In this document: positions 38,397-47,686 of the stretch, piece after piece
Numbering within the stretch: the first letter of the stretch is position 1
How the letters are laid out: every line of letters starts with the position of its first letter
Source: FEB-12 sp964503315
Lineage (GTDB): Bacteria; Zixibacteria; MSB-5A5; GN15; FEB-12
Direction of reading: 5' to 3'
DNA length: 64,000 nucleotides
NCBI GenBank assembly: GCA_964503315.1
Contig: CAZCZL010000004.1
Location: 62,001 to 126,000, forward strand
Position numbers and translations under genes: made by a program
Notes under the pieces: model-generated
Seen by the model: the letters and a program-made list of their open reading frames with translations, nothing else
Told to the model about the DNA's origin: nothing
The model's database searches: none

Positions 38397-39584
38397 TCAG
38401 AACGGATTAACGTGGTTAATGGATCCGGCCAGTTTCGGATCCTGAACCGGTACCAACGGATGACGCGAGAACCGTCCCCAGAATCCCCACAAGAACACGC
38501 CTCCGACAAACAACATAGTTGCGGGCTCTATCCAGGAGATACTGGCGCCTTCCTTGAGCAACGTCGGATAGACGAGCCAGTACATATCCACCCAATGCAT
38601 CAGCAGTATCCAACTGGCGACACCCCAGAGCAAAAACGGCGTACGCTTGGTCGCGCGGAAGAGGAGCACGATGAACGGCAGAACAAAATGCCCGAACAGG
38701 ATCACCATGCTGACAAACTGCCAGCTTCCCTTCCAACGATCCAGATACCAGACTGTCTCTTCCGGAATATTGCCGTACCAGATAAGGAAGTACTGCGAGA
38801 ACCCGATGTACGTCCAAAAGATCGTGAACGCCAGCATCAGCTTTCCAAGGTCATGGTAATGCTCGACCGTGATCGTGTCTGTCAGGATCCCCTTGCGTTG
38901 AAGCGCCAATGCCACCAGCGTCATGAATGCTATCACCGCCAACAATCCGCCGGCAAAGAAGTAGACGCCGAAAATGGTCGAAAACCAGTGTGGATTCAAT
39001 GACATCAACCAGTCATACCCGGCATAGGTAACCGTTAGCGCGAACAACAGCATCCCCCACGCGCTTGTCCGGCGCATGGCGTCACCGATCGCCTGGGTAT
39101 CCCCTTTATCCTGCTGCAATGATAGCTTGTGCAGCTTCATCGCCACGAACGCCCAGATAGCAAAGAATACAACAGTTCGTATTGTGAAGAATGTCGGGTT
39201 CAAATACCCCGACTTCGCCTGCAACAACTCATCGTGCGCCACCGCGTCCGCATGGCTCCAGTGATAGAGTGTATGCATCCCAAGCAACGCCGGTATCACC
39301 AGCGCCGCCATATACGGCAACACCATCATGATGCTCTCTGAAATGCGACGGATCACCACCGACCAGCGCGCGCCGACCAGATGGTGCAACATCGTAAAGA
39401 AAAGCCCGCCCAGCCCGATCGATGTCCAGAACACAAACGCCGTCAGATAGGCGTGGAAAAACCGCTCGGACTCCATCACCCACCCAAGGATCGAGAGCAG
39501 AAAACCGATGCCACCGACGATCAGCATTCGCGCGCCGAACTTCCCGGGGTCGGTCAACATGTATGTCGTCTTATTAAAGGTCAT
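38397..39584 (-). CDS. actF: Alternative Complex III subunit ActF (quinol:cytochrome c oxidoreductase membrane subunit)
   Basis: 395 aa with about ten predicted helices, NrfD/PsrC-like and shorter than ActC. It belongs to the quinol-oxidising membrane part of ACIII. Landmarks are the repeated Trp/His-rich loops (FFHAYLTAFVFWTSIGLGGLFF; FSQYFLIWYGNIPEET; MHWVDMYWLVYP). It follows actE by 11 bases. Confidence 0.93.
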   Translation of the reverse strand: MTFNKTTYMLTDPGKFGARMLIVGGIGFLLSILGWVMESERFFHAYLTAFVFWTSIGLGGLFFTMLHHLVGARWSVVIRRISESIMMVLPYMAALVIPALLGMHTLYHWSHADAVAHDELLQAKSGYLNPTFFTIRTVVFFAIWAFVAMKLHKLSLQQDKGDTQAIGDAMRRTSAWGMLLFALTVTYAGYDWLMSLNPHWFSTIFGVYFFAGGLLAVIAFMTLVALALQRKGILTDTITVEHYHDLGKLMLAFTIFWTYIGFSQYFLIWYGNIPEETVWYLDRWKGSWQFVSMVILFGHFVLPFIVLLFRATKRTPFLLWGVASWILLMHWVDMYWLVYPTLLKEGASISWIEPATMLFVGGVFLWGFWGRFSRHPLVPVQDPKLAGSINHVNPF

Positions 39585-39595
39585 ATCTCATCACA

Positions 39596-40195
39596 CTATT
39601 TCAGCGTACCACGGACATCCTGCGGCACATCATTGATCGTTGCATGCTGTGAACGTTGCAGGGCGCGGACGTAGGCCACGATCGCCCACCGGTCCGCAAC
39701 CGGCACCTGGGATTTGTACGGCGGCATATTGCGAATCCCATTCGTTATCACCGAATAGAAATGACCATCCGCGGTATCCACCAGCCGCTGCTCGTGGAAA
39801 GATGGCGGCGGCAGAAGCCCGCGCTGTACTACGATCCCCTTGGCATCTCCCACCCGCCCATGACATGGCGAGCAGTAAATGTTATAGCGCTCCTGACCAC
39901 GTTGCAGTAACTGCAAGGTGATGGGCAGCGGATTGGTCTTGACCAGTTTTCCGTCCGGCGTGGTCCCGTTGTACAGGGCGTCATCCTCATGCAGGAATCC
40001 GCGCGCCACTGTCCCTGCTGGAGGAACACGCATCGTGGCGCTGTCCGCATAGAATCGGCTCTTCGACTGTACGTCGTAACGCGGCTGGTTATCCATGTTC
40101 GGATTTACGTGGATCGGCGTCTTCTCCGATGGTGTGCCGCGCATGCAGCCACCCAACAGCAACAGACAACACATGGAGAGCAGAAGTTTCTTCAT
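39596..40195 (-). CDS. actE: Alternative Complex III subunit ActE, monoheme cytochrome c
   Basis: 199 aa lipoprotein: lipobox LLLGGC with acylation at Cys17. One cytochrome c domain with heme site CSPCHG and a later axial Met (GIRNMPPYKSQ). It likely hands electrons from the pentaheme ActA towards the oxidase. It overlaps actD by four bases. Confidence 0.92.
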   Translation of the reverse strand: MKKLLLSMCCLLLLGGCMRGTPSEKTPIHVNPNMDNQPRYDVQSKSRFYADSATMRVPPAGTVARGFLHEDDALYNGTTPDGKLVKTNPLPITLQLLQRGQERYNIYCSPCHGRVGDAKGIVVQRGLLPPPSFHEQRLVDTADGHFYSVITNGIRNMPPYKSQVPVADRWAIVAYVRALQRSQHATINDVPQDVRGTLK

Positions 40196-40755
40196 AGTCC
40201 TCGTACTACCTCCACTTGGGCGCCGCCGATCGACTTGAGGAACGCTTCGGTCTTCGCGGCATCAAACTTCGGGTCACCCGCCTCTATACTCACGAAGAAG
40301 CCGTCGTCATTCACTTTCTTGCTGAAATGCTCGGAGTAGAAAAGCCCGTTGAACCACATCGGCAGACGATTGAGGATCAACATACTGAACACCGCGCCAA
40401 GCGCCGCGAACAGGATGGTCAATCCAAAGCAAACGACCACCCACGCTTGATAGCTGTTGTACGGCTTGCCGGCGATTATCACTGGGTAATCTACTGCCTG
40501 CGTCCAGTACTGTAGCGCGAACGCCGACACCAGACCAACCGCTCCACACGCCCCCGCGATCAGCCCAACTTTCGATTGCCCTGCCCCCATCGCGTCATCC
40601 ATCCCATGGATCGGGAACGGTGAGTGCACATCCCACTGCTTGTATCCGGCATCGCGGACCTTCTCCGCCGCGGACAGCAATTCATTCGGTCCGGCGAATT
40701 CCGCGATCACCGCGTAGGTCTTCTCTGTCGCCGGAGCGGCCATTGCTTCACTCAT
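40192..40755 (-). CDS. actD: Alternative Complex III subunit ActD (DUF3341)
   Basis: 187 aa. A soluble N-terminal half (YAVIAEFAGPNELLSAAEKVRDAGYKQWDVHSPFPIHGMDDAMG) is followed by two membrane helices and a C-terminal domain, exactly as in DUF3341/ActD. Its ends overlap actC and actE, showing tight coupling. Confidence 0.94.
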   Translation of the reverse strand: MSEAMAAPATEKTYAVIAEFAGPNELLSAAEKVRDAGYKQWDVHSPFPIHGMDDAMGAGQSKVGLIAGACGAVGLVSAFALQYWTQAVDYPVIIAGKPYNSYQAWVVVCFGLTILFAALGAVFSMLILNRLPMWFNGLFYSEHFSKKVNDDGFFVSIEAGDPKFDAAKTEAFLKSIGGAQVEVVRGL

Positions 40756-42170
40756 CAGTGACCTCCCTTAGTCGGCGTATGCGAACCATGCCCATGGTGA
40801 TGTGTGTCCGCCTGCGGAAGCACACCCTTCACCTCGGCCATAGAAACGACCGGCAGGAACTTGAGGAATAACAGGAAGAGCGTGAAGAACAGGCCGAACG
40901 ACCCGATCATCGTCGCCCAATCCCAAAAGGTCGGCGTATAGTGCGCCCAGCTTGACGGCAGGAAATCCCGCGCCAGCGTCACCACGATCACGAATCGCTC
41001 GAACCACATACCGACGTTGATAAGGATCGACGCCACGAACATGATGGCGATATGTCGGCGATACTTCTTGAACCAGAATATCTGCGGCACAAAAACGTTA
41101 CAGAAGATCATCGTCCAGTAGGACCACCAGTAAGGGCCAAACGCGCGATTGATGAATGCGAACCGTTCATACGGGTTGCCACTGTACCAGGCGATAAAAA
41201 ACTCACACGAATACGCGTACCCGACCATCATACCGGTCACCAGCATGATCTTATTCATCTTCTCAAGATGGTCGACCGTGATGATATCTTCCAGTTTGAA
41301 CGCCCGGCGCACCAGGATCCCCAGGGTCAGCACCATGGCGAACCCCGAGAAAATAGCTCCCGCTACGAAATACGGCGGGAAGATCGTAGTATGCCAGCCC
41401 GGAATGATCGAGACCGCGAAGTCCGTCGACACGACCGAGTGCACCGACAACACCAGCGGCGTCGAAACGCCCGCCAATATCAAATATGCCTTTTCATAGT
41501 TCCGCCACTGACGCTGGCCGCCGCGCCACCCAAGCGAGAATATCCCGAGAGTCAATTTGCGCCACTTGGTCTTCGCGCGATCGCGCAGCGTCGCCAGGTC
41601 GGGGATAAGTCCGACATACCAGAACGCCAATGAACAGGTGAAATAGATGCTGACGGCAAATACGTCCCAGAGCAGCGGAGAGCGGAAGTTCGGCCACATC
41701 GACATCTGGTTCGGGATCGGGAACACCCAGTACAAGAGCCAGACCCGGCCGACGTGGATCGACGGAAAGATCAGCGCGCAGATCACCGCGAAGATCGTCA
41801 TTGCCTCCGCGAACCGGTTGATCGAGGTCCGCCACCGCTGACGGAACAGGAACAGGATCGCCGAGATCAGCGTCCCCGCGTGACCGATACCGACCCAAAA
41901 GACGAAGTTGACGATCGCCAATCCCCAGCCCACAGGAATATTGAGTCCCCAGATACCGGTCCCCTCCCAGACCAGGAATCCGATCGAACCCAACAGGACC
42001 AGGACGATCGAAACAGCCATCCCGAAAAGTACCAGCCACTCCAGCGAAACCTTCCGCTCCGTCAACTCACTGATCTTCTCAGTGATGGCGTGGAACGTCG
42101 GGTTCCCCTTGATCAACGGCGGCTCGGATGAGACTGATGCAGGTGAATGAATCTCAGTACTCACGGTCAC
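40755..42170 (-). CDS. actC: Alternative Complex III subunit ActC (NrfD/PsrC-like)
   Basis: 471 aa, about ten helices, the large quinol-binding membrane subunit. Typical segments are NFVFWVGIGHAGTLISAILFL, FPSIHVGRVWL and HSVVSTDFAVSIIPGWHTTIFPPYFVAGAI. The C-terminus is His-rich (HHHGHGSH). It overlaps actB by four bases. Confidence 0.95.
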   Translation of the reverse strand: MTVSTEIHSPASVSSEPPLIKGNPTFHAITEKISELTERKVSLEWLVLFGMAVSIVLVLLGSIGFLVWEGTGIWGLNIPVGWGLAIVNFVFWVGIGHAGTLISAILFLFRQRWRTSINRFAEAMTIFAVICALIFPSIHVGRVWLLYWVFPIPNQMSMWPNFRSPLLWDVFAVSIYFTCSLAFWYVGLIPDLATLRDRAKTKWRKLTLGIFSLGWRGGQRQWRNYEKAYLILAGVSTPLVLSVHSVVSTDFAVSIIPGWHTTIFPPYFVAGAIFSGFAMVLTLGILVRRAFKLEDIITVDHLEKMNKIMLVTGMMVGYAYSCEFFIAWYSGNPYERFAFINRAFGPYWWSYWTMIFCNVFVPQIFWFKKYRRHIAIMFVASILINVGMWFERFVIVVTLARDFLPSSWAHYTPTFWDWATMIGSFGLFFTLFLLFLKFLPVVSMAEVKGVLPQADTHHHGHGSHTPTKGGH

Positions 42171-45100
42171 CCTTTATGCGTTGCATGCGCGTCTTCGGAG
42201 ACTACGGCGCCGCCGATCTCCGGATTGACGTTGCGAATTTTTGCCAGGTAAGTTGTCCGCGGCCGGGTGTTGTACTCTTCGAGAACCGCGTAATCGCGAT
42301 TCCCTTTCTTGAGTGCCGTCACCTGGCTCGACGGATCATTGATATTGCCGAACGAGATCGCCTTGCTCGGGCAGGCCTGCTGACACGCTGTCACGACCTC
42401 ACCGTCCCGAACCTCGCGATGCTCCAGCTTCGCCGCCACTTTTCCGGCGGTGATCCTCTGTATGCAGAACGTGCACTTTTCCATCACACCGCGCGAACGA
42501 ACCGTTACATCCGGATTCTGCGCCATCTTGACCGTCTCCGGAAGTTCCTTCGTGTAGTTGAAGAAGTTGAATCGGCGAACTTTGTACGGACAGTTGTTGG
42601 AACAGTAACGTGTCCCGATACAGCGATTGTAGACCATGACATTGAGTCCCTCTTTGTCATGAACCGTCGCCGCCACCGGGCAAACGTTCTCGCACGGCGC
42701 CATTTCGCAGTGCTGACACATCATCGGCTGATGCGCCACTTCCGGTGCGTCTACGTCACCCTTATAATAGCGATCGAGACGCATCCAGTGCATCTCACGG
42801 CCGTTCGCGACCTGCTCTTTGCCAACGATCGGGATATTGTTCTCCGCCTGACAGGCGACCACACAGGCGTTGCAGCCGGTGCACGCCGTCAGGTCGATGC
42901 TCATGCCCCACTGATAGCCGGTGTCATATTTGTGCTCGTCCCACATCGGCAACAGCGGTGGGTGCGCGATCATCTCGGGATAAAACTGCCCTGTCTCCTG
43001 ATACTGAGTGAGCGTTGCCTCGCGAAGGATCGGCCGACCTTCCATCGAACCATGATCCTGCACGTTGGACAGCTTGTATGTCCGCCCAACCGGACTGAGA
43101 GTCGCGCCGATACCAAACCCGAACGCGTCCATCGTCCGAACGCGATTCACATTAAACCCGACATTGTCAGCCACACGCCCGACGGAAGTTCTTCCATAAC
43201 CGAGCTTCAACGTCACAGAACTATCTGCCTGGCCCGGATTGACCCAGATCGGCATCTCAATCTCATGTCCCTTAAAAGAAACGCGCGCCAGATCACCGGA
43301 TCGCAAACTAAGCGTCTGCGCGGTCTTCTGACTTACCAGCGCTGCGTTGTCCCACGTCAAGCGGGTGATGGAATCGGGGAGTTCCTGCAACCAGCCGTTA
43401 TTGGCGTACCGACCGTCATGCAGGTTCGACTCGGCAAAATAGATCTCAAGATTATTTGTGTCGGCTGTACCTGTCGGCAGTGGATTGGCTGACAGATGGT
43501 TCCGTACGGCCGCTGCGTCAACTGACACCGCTACTGTCGCATCGGCGCTATTCTCCAGCAATCCGTCATGCAGCACTTTGCGCCAGGCTTTTTCAAATCC
43601 CAACGGTGCCAGAGGACCCTGCCAGGTCTCCCGCACGACATCATATCCCTTTACCTTTGTGCCGGTCGCCAATAGACCCATCACTTCATACATCGACTGC
43701 GATGAGAACAGCGGTTCGATCAGTGGCTGAATGACACTCAGCGTCCCGTCCAGCGCGCGAACATCACCCCAGGTCTCCAGACAATGCGACAGCGGCAAAT
43801 GCCAGGTGCTCACTAGCGAAGTTTCATCCACGTGCGAACTCAGATGAATCGAGTTCTTTACTTTGGGCAACGCGGCGGCAAACTGCAGATCCGCCGGTGC
43901 GCTGTAGACCGGGTTGCCACCGAGCATCACCAGCGTATCTACCGAGCCCGCCTTCATCTGCTCGGTCAAGCCTTTGAGTCCGGCATTTGACGGCAGGTAA
44001 CTATCTTTGATCTCGACAAAGGTCAGAGTAGTGCCGGCATTGCCGAGCGTTTCATTCAGTGCTGTAGCAAGCGCGTGTACTGACGACGGCTGATGTTTCC
44101 CCACCAGTATCGCCGATTTGCCGCGCGACCGAGCCAGATCACGCGCCAGCCCGCTCAGCCACTTGGAGTCGTAATTGCCCGTTGAAGTGAGTCCAGCGAA
44201 TGCCGGGAGATTCAGCCCCATCGACTGCAGCTCGCGCCCGAGCGCGACAAGGAAATCACCCACCTGACGAGACTGTATCCGTAACCGATGGTCCGCGGTC
44301 GCGCCCGTCACGCTGTAGTTGCTCTCGACCACATAAAGCCGATTCATCTTGTCGGTCTGCGCCATCACCCGGCGGCCGTCGGCGAACTGGCGAGCCAGCC
44401 GAACGGAATCTGGGTCGTGGGCGATGAAATCCGCGTCCAGCGACAGGATCACTTCGGCTTTGTCGAGATGGTAGATCGGTTGCAGCGCTTTGCCGGTCGC
44501 TACTCGCACACCTTCATAGCTATTCTCTGTGCTGAGCGGCTCGTACACCACCCAGGTCGCCAGAGGAAACTGCTTCTTTATCTGCTCCGCCAGACGATAC
44601 AACGTCGGCGAATGGAATTCTTCGGTAAGAAACGCCAGCCCCTGCCCTTGATTCGCCTGAAAGAATGCCAGACGCTCGCGCCAGAACGTAACAAAGTCAT
44701 CCCAGTTCGAAACCGCGCCACCTTTGGTCGGGATGCGTGAACGATCAGGATCATACAGATTCAGGATCTCCGCCTGCATCAGGACGCTGGAGGAACCGCG
44801 CGTCGATGGATGCTCCGGGTTTCCTTCTATCTTGGTCGGACGACCATTATTGCTTTTCACCAGCAGGCCAAGCGCATTCTGCCCGAATGGCAGCGCCGTG
44901 GCGTAGAAATTCGGCATCCCCGGAGTGATCTCTTCCGGCTGGGTCACATACGGAACGATCTTGTCGACCGGCCGACGGCATCCTGCCAGACCGGCCAGCG
45001 CCACGGAGGCACCCATCAATGTCAGGAAACTCCGACGCGACCAACTATTGTCAAACTCCGAGGCTCCCTGCGGGAACTCCCGATGCAGGAACTCCTTGAA

Positions 45101-45172
45101 CTCAGGAGTATTCTCCAACTGGTCGAGACTGCGCCAATATGCCAATCCGGTTGTAGGCTTCTTTTCTTTCAT
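42167..45172 (-). CDS. actB: Alternative Complex III subunit ActB (molybdopterin-oxidoreductase-like plus Fe-S domain)
   Basis: 1001 aa. The start at 45172 overlaps the actA stop as ATGA; the frame extends to 45265, inside actA. A Tat-like signal (SWSRRSFLTLMGASVALAGLAGC) lies near residues 40-62. The N-terminal ~700 residues resemble molybdopterin oxidoreductases, which in ACIII bind no cofactor. The C-terminal ~250 form a ferredoxin-type domain with four Cys groups (CTGCNACVVAC; CQHCEMAPCENVCP; CIGTRYCSNNCP; CTFC with ACQQACP). This is the B1-B2 fusion known for many ACIII operons. Confidence 0.95.
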   Translation of the reverse strand: MKEKKPTTGLAYWRSLDQLENTPEFKEFLHREFPQGASEFDNSWSRRSFLTLMGASVALAGLAGCRRPVDKIVPYVTQPEEITPGMPNFYATALPFGQNALGLLVKSNNGRPTKIEGNPEHPSTRGSSSVLMQAEILNLYDPDRSRIPTKGGAVSNWDDFVTFWRERLAFFQANQGQGLAFLTEEFHSPTLYRLAEQIKKQFPLATWVVYEPLSTENSYEGVRVATGKALQPIYHLDKAEVILSLDADFIAHDPDSVRLARQFADGRRVMAQTDKMNRLYVVESNYSVTGATADHRLRIQSRQVGDFLVALGRELQSMGLNLPAFAGLTSTGNYDSKWLSGLARDLARSRGKSAILVGKHQPSSVHALATALNETLGNAGTTLTFVEIKDSYLPSNAGLKGLTEQMKAGSVDTLVMLGGNPVYSAPADLQFAAALPKVKNSIHLSSHVDETSLVSTWHLPLSHCLETWGDVRALDGTLSVIQPLIEPLFSSQSMYEVMGLLATGTKVKGYDVVRETWQGPLAPLGFEKAWRKVLHDGLLENSADATVAVSVDAAAVRNHLSANPLPTGTADTNNLEIYFAESNLHDGRYANNGWLQELPDSITRLTWDNAALVSQKTAQTLSLRSGDLARVSFKGHEIEMPIWVNPGQADSSVTLKLGYGRTSVGRVADNVGFNVNRVRTMDAFGFGIGATLSPVGRTYKLSNVQDHGSMEGRPILREATLTQYQETGQFYPEMIAHPPLLPMWDEHKYDTGYQWGMSIDLTACTGCNACVVACQAENNIPIVGKEQVANGREMHWMRLDRYYKGDVDAPEVAHQPMMCQHCEMAPCENVCPVAATVHDKEGLNVMVYNRCIGTRYCSNNCPYKVRRFNFFNYTKELPETVKMAQNPDVTVRSRGVMEKCTFCIQRITAGKVAAKLEHREVRDGEVVTACQQACPSKAISFGNINDPSSQVTALKKGNRDYAVLEEYNTRPRTTYLAKIRNVNPEIGGAVVSEDAHATHKG

Positions 45173-45816
45173 CGATGACATCCTGAACAGTCCTGAGGAG
45201 GATTGATCCCCTTTTCCTTCTTCACTCTCGCCGCGTACTCCAACTGGTCGGCCGGCGGCATCCACTTCATATTGGTGATCTCATTGACCGGGCGAAGATG
45301 CATATCCGGATTGCGATGACAATCCAGGCACCAGCCCATACTCAGCGGCTGCACCAACTGCACCTCTTCCATATCGGCCACATTGCCGTGACAGGACGCG
45401 CATCCCACGCCGGCATTCAAATGTGCGGAGTGATCAAAAAACGCGAAATCAGGTACCTTGTGCACACGCACCCACTGGATCGGCATGCCGCTGGCGAAAC
45501 TCTCCCGCACCGGAAGCAGCTTCGCGCTCTCCGGCAATACCAGCTTGTGGCAGTTCATGCACGTCTGGGTCGGCGGAACATTCGCCTCATAAGACTTCTC
45601 CACTGCGGTGTGGCAGTAGCGGCAATCCATCCCCAGATCACCCGCATGCAGTTTGTGGCTGTATGGTACCGGCTGCTTCGGGCGATACCCGACATCTGTG
45701 TATTTGGGAGATCCGTAGTACCAGAAGAAGAAGGTGACCACGGCGAGCAGCGTGACGAAACCTCCGGCCATAAGCGGCGGAAGGTGATTGGTCCATTTCG
45801 GAAATATCTGAGCCAT
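45169..45816 (-). CDS. actA: Alternative Complex III subunit ActA, pentaheme cytochrome c
   Basis: 215 aa, one N-terminal membrane anchor (~15-33) and a periplasmic domain with five heme-attachment sites: CRYCH, CMNCH, CASCH, CLDCH and CSGCH. It accepts electrons from the Fe-S subunit. It is the first gene of the ACIII-oxidase operon, which continues to 31286. Confidence 0.95.
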   Translation of the reverse strand: MAQIFPKWTNHLPPLMAGGFVTLLAVVTFFFWYYGSPKYTDVGYRPKQPVPYSHKLHAGDLGMDCRYCHTAVEKSYEANVPPTQTCMNCHKLVLPESAKLLPVRESFASGMPIQWVRVHKVPDFAFFDHSAHLNAGVGCASCHGNVADMEEVQLVQPLSMGWCLDCHRNPDMHLRPVNEITNMKWMPPADQLEYAARVKKEKGINPPQDCSGCHR

Positions 45817-46040
45817 AGTATCAGATGCTTGTTACAATTTTCACAAGACGTGATTGTCCGGGCAATGAAAAACGCTAAGCCGCCCGGTCTGTATTATCAT
45901 CCGTCTTGTGATCGTTCCTGGTTTTCCGTATTGGCTCGGAATTAAACCCCCAAACCAGCCGCTGTCAACCGACAATTCTGCCTAAAAGGGAAATTGTAGA
46001 CAAGTTGGTTCCACTAACTATCTGTTACCTGCAAGGTAAC

Positions 46041-46913
46041 TTAGATAGCCCGCGTAACCAGAAAATCCGCGATGAGAGCCAGAAAAAGCGCAAAGAGATA
46101 AACGATGGAAAACCCGAACAACCCCCGCATCGCCGGTACCGTCTTGAGCCGACGGGCCATCAACGCTTTTCGCAGTAGATACGCCCCCAACCCCACCGCC
46201 ACTACCAAATACAGCCAGCCAGCCCCGACAGCAAACACTGCCAGACTGACCAGGATCAGCGCGTATGTATATATGAGGATCTGCTTGTAGGTCGCGTCAT
46301 CCCCCTTCACCACTGGAAGCATTGGCAATCGAGCCTTGATATAGTCCTCTTTACAATAGAGGGCCAGCGCCCAGAAGTGCGGCGGTGTCCAGAGAAAGAT
46401 GATCAGGAACAACAACCACGGCGCCACCGCGGTCTGCCCGGTTGCGGCCGCCCACGCTCCCACCGGAGCCATCGCCCCCGCCGCCCCGCCGATCACGATA
46501 TTCTGCCATGTGTGAGGTTTCAAAAACAGCGTGTAGAACAACGCATAAAACAACAGCGTCGCCAGAGACATCAGCGCGGTTAACCAGTTGAAGAAAAATC
46601 CGAAAAGAAGCACTCCCACCAGACCGATCGTCACCGCGAAGATCAACGCCTCCCGTTCACCCAGATAATGCAACGGTAATGGCCGACGGCGCGCGGTGCG
46701 CTCCATCTTCGCGTCGATCTCCCTCTCGAAATATTGATTGAGCGCGTTCGCGCTCCCCCCGGTCAGGTACAACCCCAGCAACACCAGCAAGAACTTCCCC
46801 GGCTCATCCAGCAGACTTCCTTCCATCACCAATGCCGTCCCGCCGGTAAACAGCACGAGCAGCATAATGGTCGGTTTGGTCAGTTGGATGTAATGCCGAA
46901 GTCTGGTGAGCAT
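46041..46913 (-). CDS. ctaB: Protoheme IX farnesyltransferase (heme O synthase)
   Basis: 290 aa, UbiA-family prenyltransferase with eight to nine helices. The active-site motif NQYFEREIDAKMERTARRRP is present, and the second Asp-rich loop is in the usual place (CKEDYIKARLPMLPVVKGDD). It makes heme O, which CtaA turns into heme A for the oxidase. It is separated from the ACIII operon by a 224-base gap and so is probably its own transcription unit. A hairpin (GTTACCT/AGGTAAC) overlaps its stop. Confidence 0.95.
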   Translation of the reverse strand: MLTRLRHYIQLTKPTIMLLVLFTGGTALVMEGSLLDEPGKFLLVLLGLYLTGGSANALNQYFEREIDAKMERTARRRPLPLHYLGEREALIFAVTIGLVGVLLFGFFFNWLTALMSLATLLFYALFYTLFLKPHTWQNIVIGGAAGAMAPVGAWAAATGQTAVAPWLLFLIIFLWTPPHFWALALYCKEDYIKARLPMLPVVKGDDATYKQILIYTYALILVSLAVFAVGAGWLYLVVAVGLGAYLLRKALMARRLKTVPAMRGLFGFSIVYLFALFLALIADFLVTRAI

Positions 46914-47433
46914 GAATATCCTTTAGTTCTGCCCGGATGACATGTAAGAGCGCGGCAATACCGTCGAAGATCCACCCGGACGTAAGTCGTTCTGTGCAAC
47001 AGCCCCGTGCGAAACAGGTTCCCTGGTACTTCGCGCGTGCCGTCGCTATTAAAGGCATAATGGAGCCATCCTGTCAATGAGAAAGGAAATCGCGGTTAGT
47101 GCTCATTATTGATGGATGTGTGGAAGATTCCCGGTGCCGACACCTGCATCATTAATAAGGAAAGGCTAATCTTGAGGCATAGGAACCCGATTCCGACGTT
47201 GTGCACACTGTGCATAGACTGTTGATAATTTGTGATTATCCGATAACTTGCTGTAATTCAATAAAGTAAGCGCTAACCGAATTATAATGGACTTTTCATC
47301 ATCCGTTAGCTCAACCTGAACCCAGATAAGGCAATAACGTGCAATCAATTATCCATGACGCTTTGCAACTATTCGCACGGTTCGCGACAGAGTCGACCAA
47401 ATAGAATCTCCCGCCAATTTCTTACCCCCTTGT

Positions 47434-47462
47434 TTGACAATCGGATAGAAGTTCGTGACATA
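47434..47462 (+). promoter_or_regulatory. Predicted nrdJ promoter
   Basis: Consensus -35 TTGACA (47434-47439), 17-base spacer, -10 GACATA (47457-47462). The first NrdR box starts a few bases downstream of the -10, so a bound repressor would block it. The long leader to the GTG at 47687 is ~215 bases. Confidence 0.55.
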
Positions 47463-47465
47463 AAA

Positions 47466-47481
47466 ACACAATTTTTAGTGG
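47466..47481. promoter_or_regulatory. NrdR box 1
   Basis: ACACAATTTTTAGTGG matches the NrdR consensus acaCwAtATaTwGtgt at 13 of 16 positions, including both outer arms. Its centre is exactly 31 bases from box 2, the three-helix-turn spacing known for NrdR box pairs. Confidence 0.75.
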
Positions 47482-47496
47482 TCGGCCCCTTTTGAA

Positions 47497-47512
47497 CCCC
47501 AATATATTGGGG
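47497..47512. promoter_or_regulatory. NrdR box 2 (perfect palindrome)
   Basis: CCCCAATATATTGGGG is a perfect 16-bp palindrome. Its core CAATATATTG fits the central NrdR consensus CwAtATaTwG at every position. A 15-bp gap separates it from box 1. NrdR is the ATP/dATP-sensing repressor of ribonucleotide reductase genes; nrdR itself is not in the window. Confidence 0.8.
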
Positions 47513-47686
47513 TCGCTCAGGAGATATGGCTCAGCCGATAAGAAGGATATACTCGCGCTGGCTCTGCCAGAAGTCATCCCCTGACCTTTTATCACGAATA
47601 GTACTTTTTGGTCGTCGGACAGTCCAGCGGTCATTCAACGGACGGAACCCCGCTTGTGTCCCTGTCGACCCCACAGGAGGTGGAGT

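Larger units (their letters stand above)
46914..47686. other. AT-rich control region upstream of nrdJ
   Basis: About 770 bases with no supported gene, clearly richer in A+T than its surroundings between 47100 and 47480. It holds the nrdJ promoter and two NrdR boxes (listed separately). A small inverted repeat (GATAAT-TTGTG-ATTATC) lies near 47224-47240. No B12 riboswitch was recognised. Confidence 0.6.

Noticed and set aside
42128..43492. 454-codon plus-strand open frame opposite actB
   Set aside because: It lies wholly antisense to the clearly coding actB/actC genes and shows no family features.
47166..47348. 60-codon minus-strand open frame in the AT-rich region upstream of nrdJ
   Set aside because: No ribosome site, no recognisable domain, and a composition expected by chance in an AT-rich spacer.
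47654..47686. Upstream extension of nrdJ to the ATG at 47654
   Set aside because: The GTG at 47687 has a perfect AGGAGG six bases upstream and matches where homologous proteins begin; the extension is Cys/Arg/Pro-rich and lacks a ribosome site.
46914..47686. Cobalamin riboswitch in the nrdJ leader
   Set aside because: The B12 box and conserved junction sequences were not found; the leader instead carries NrdR boxes.
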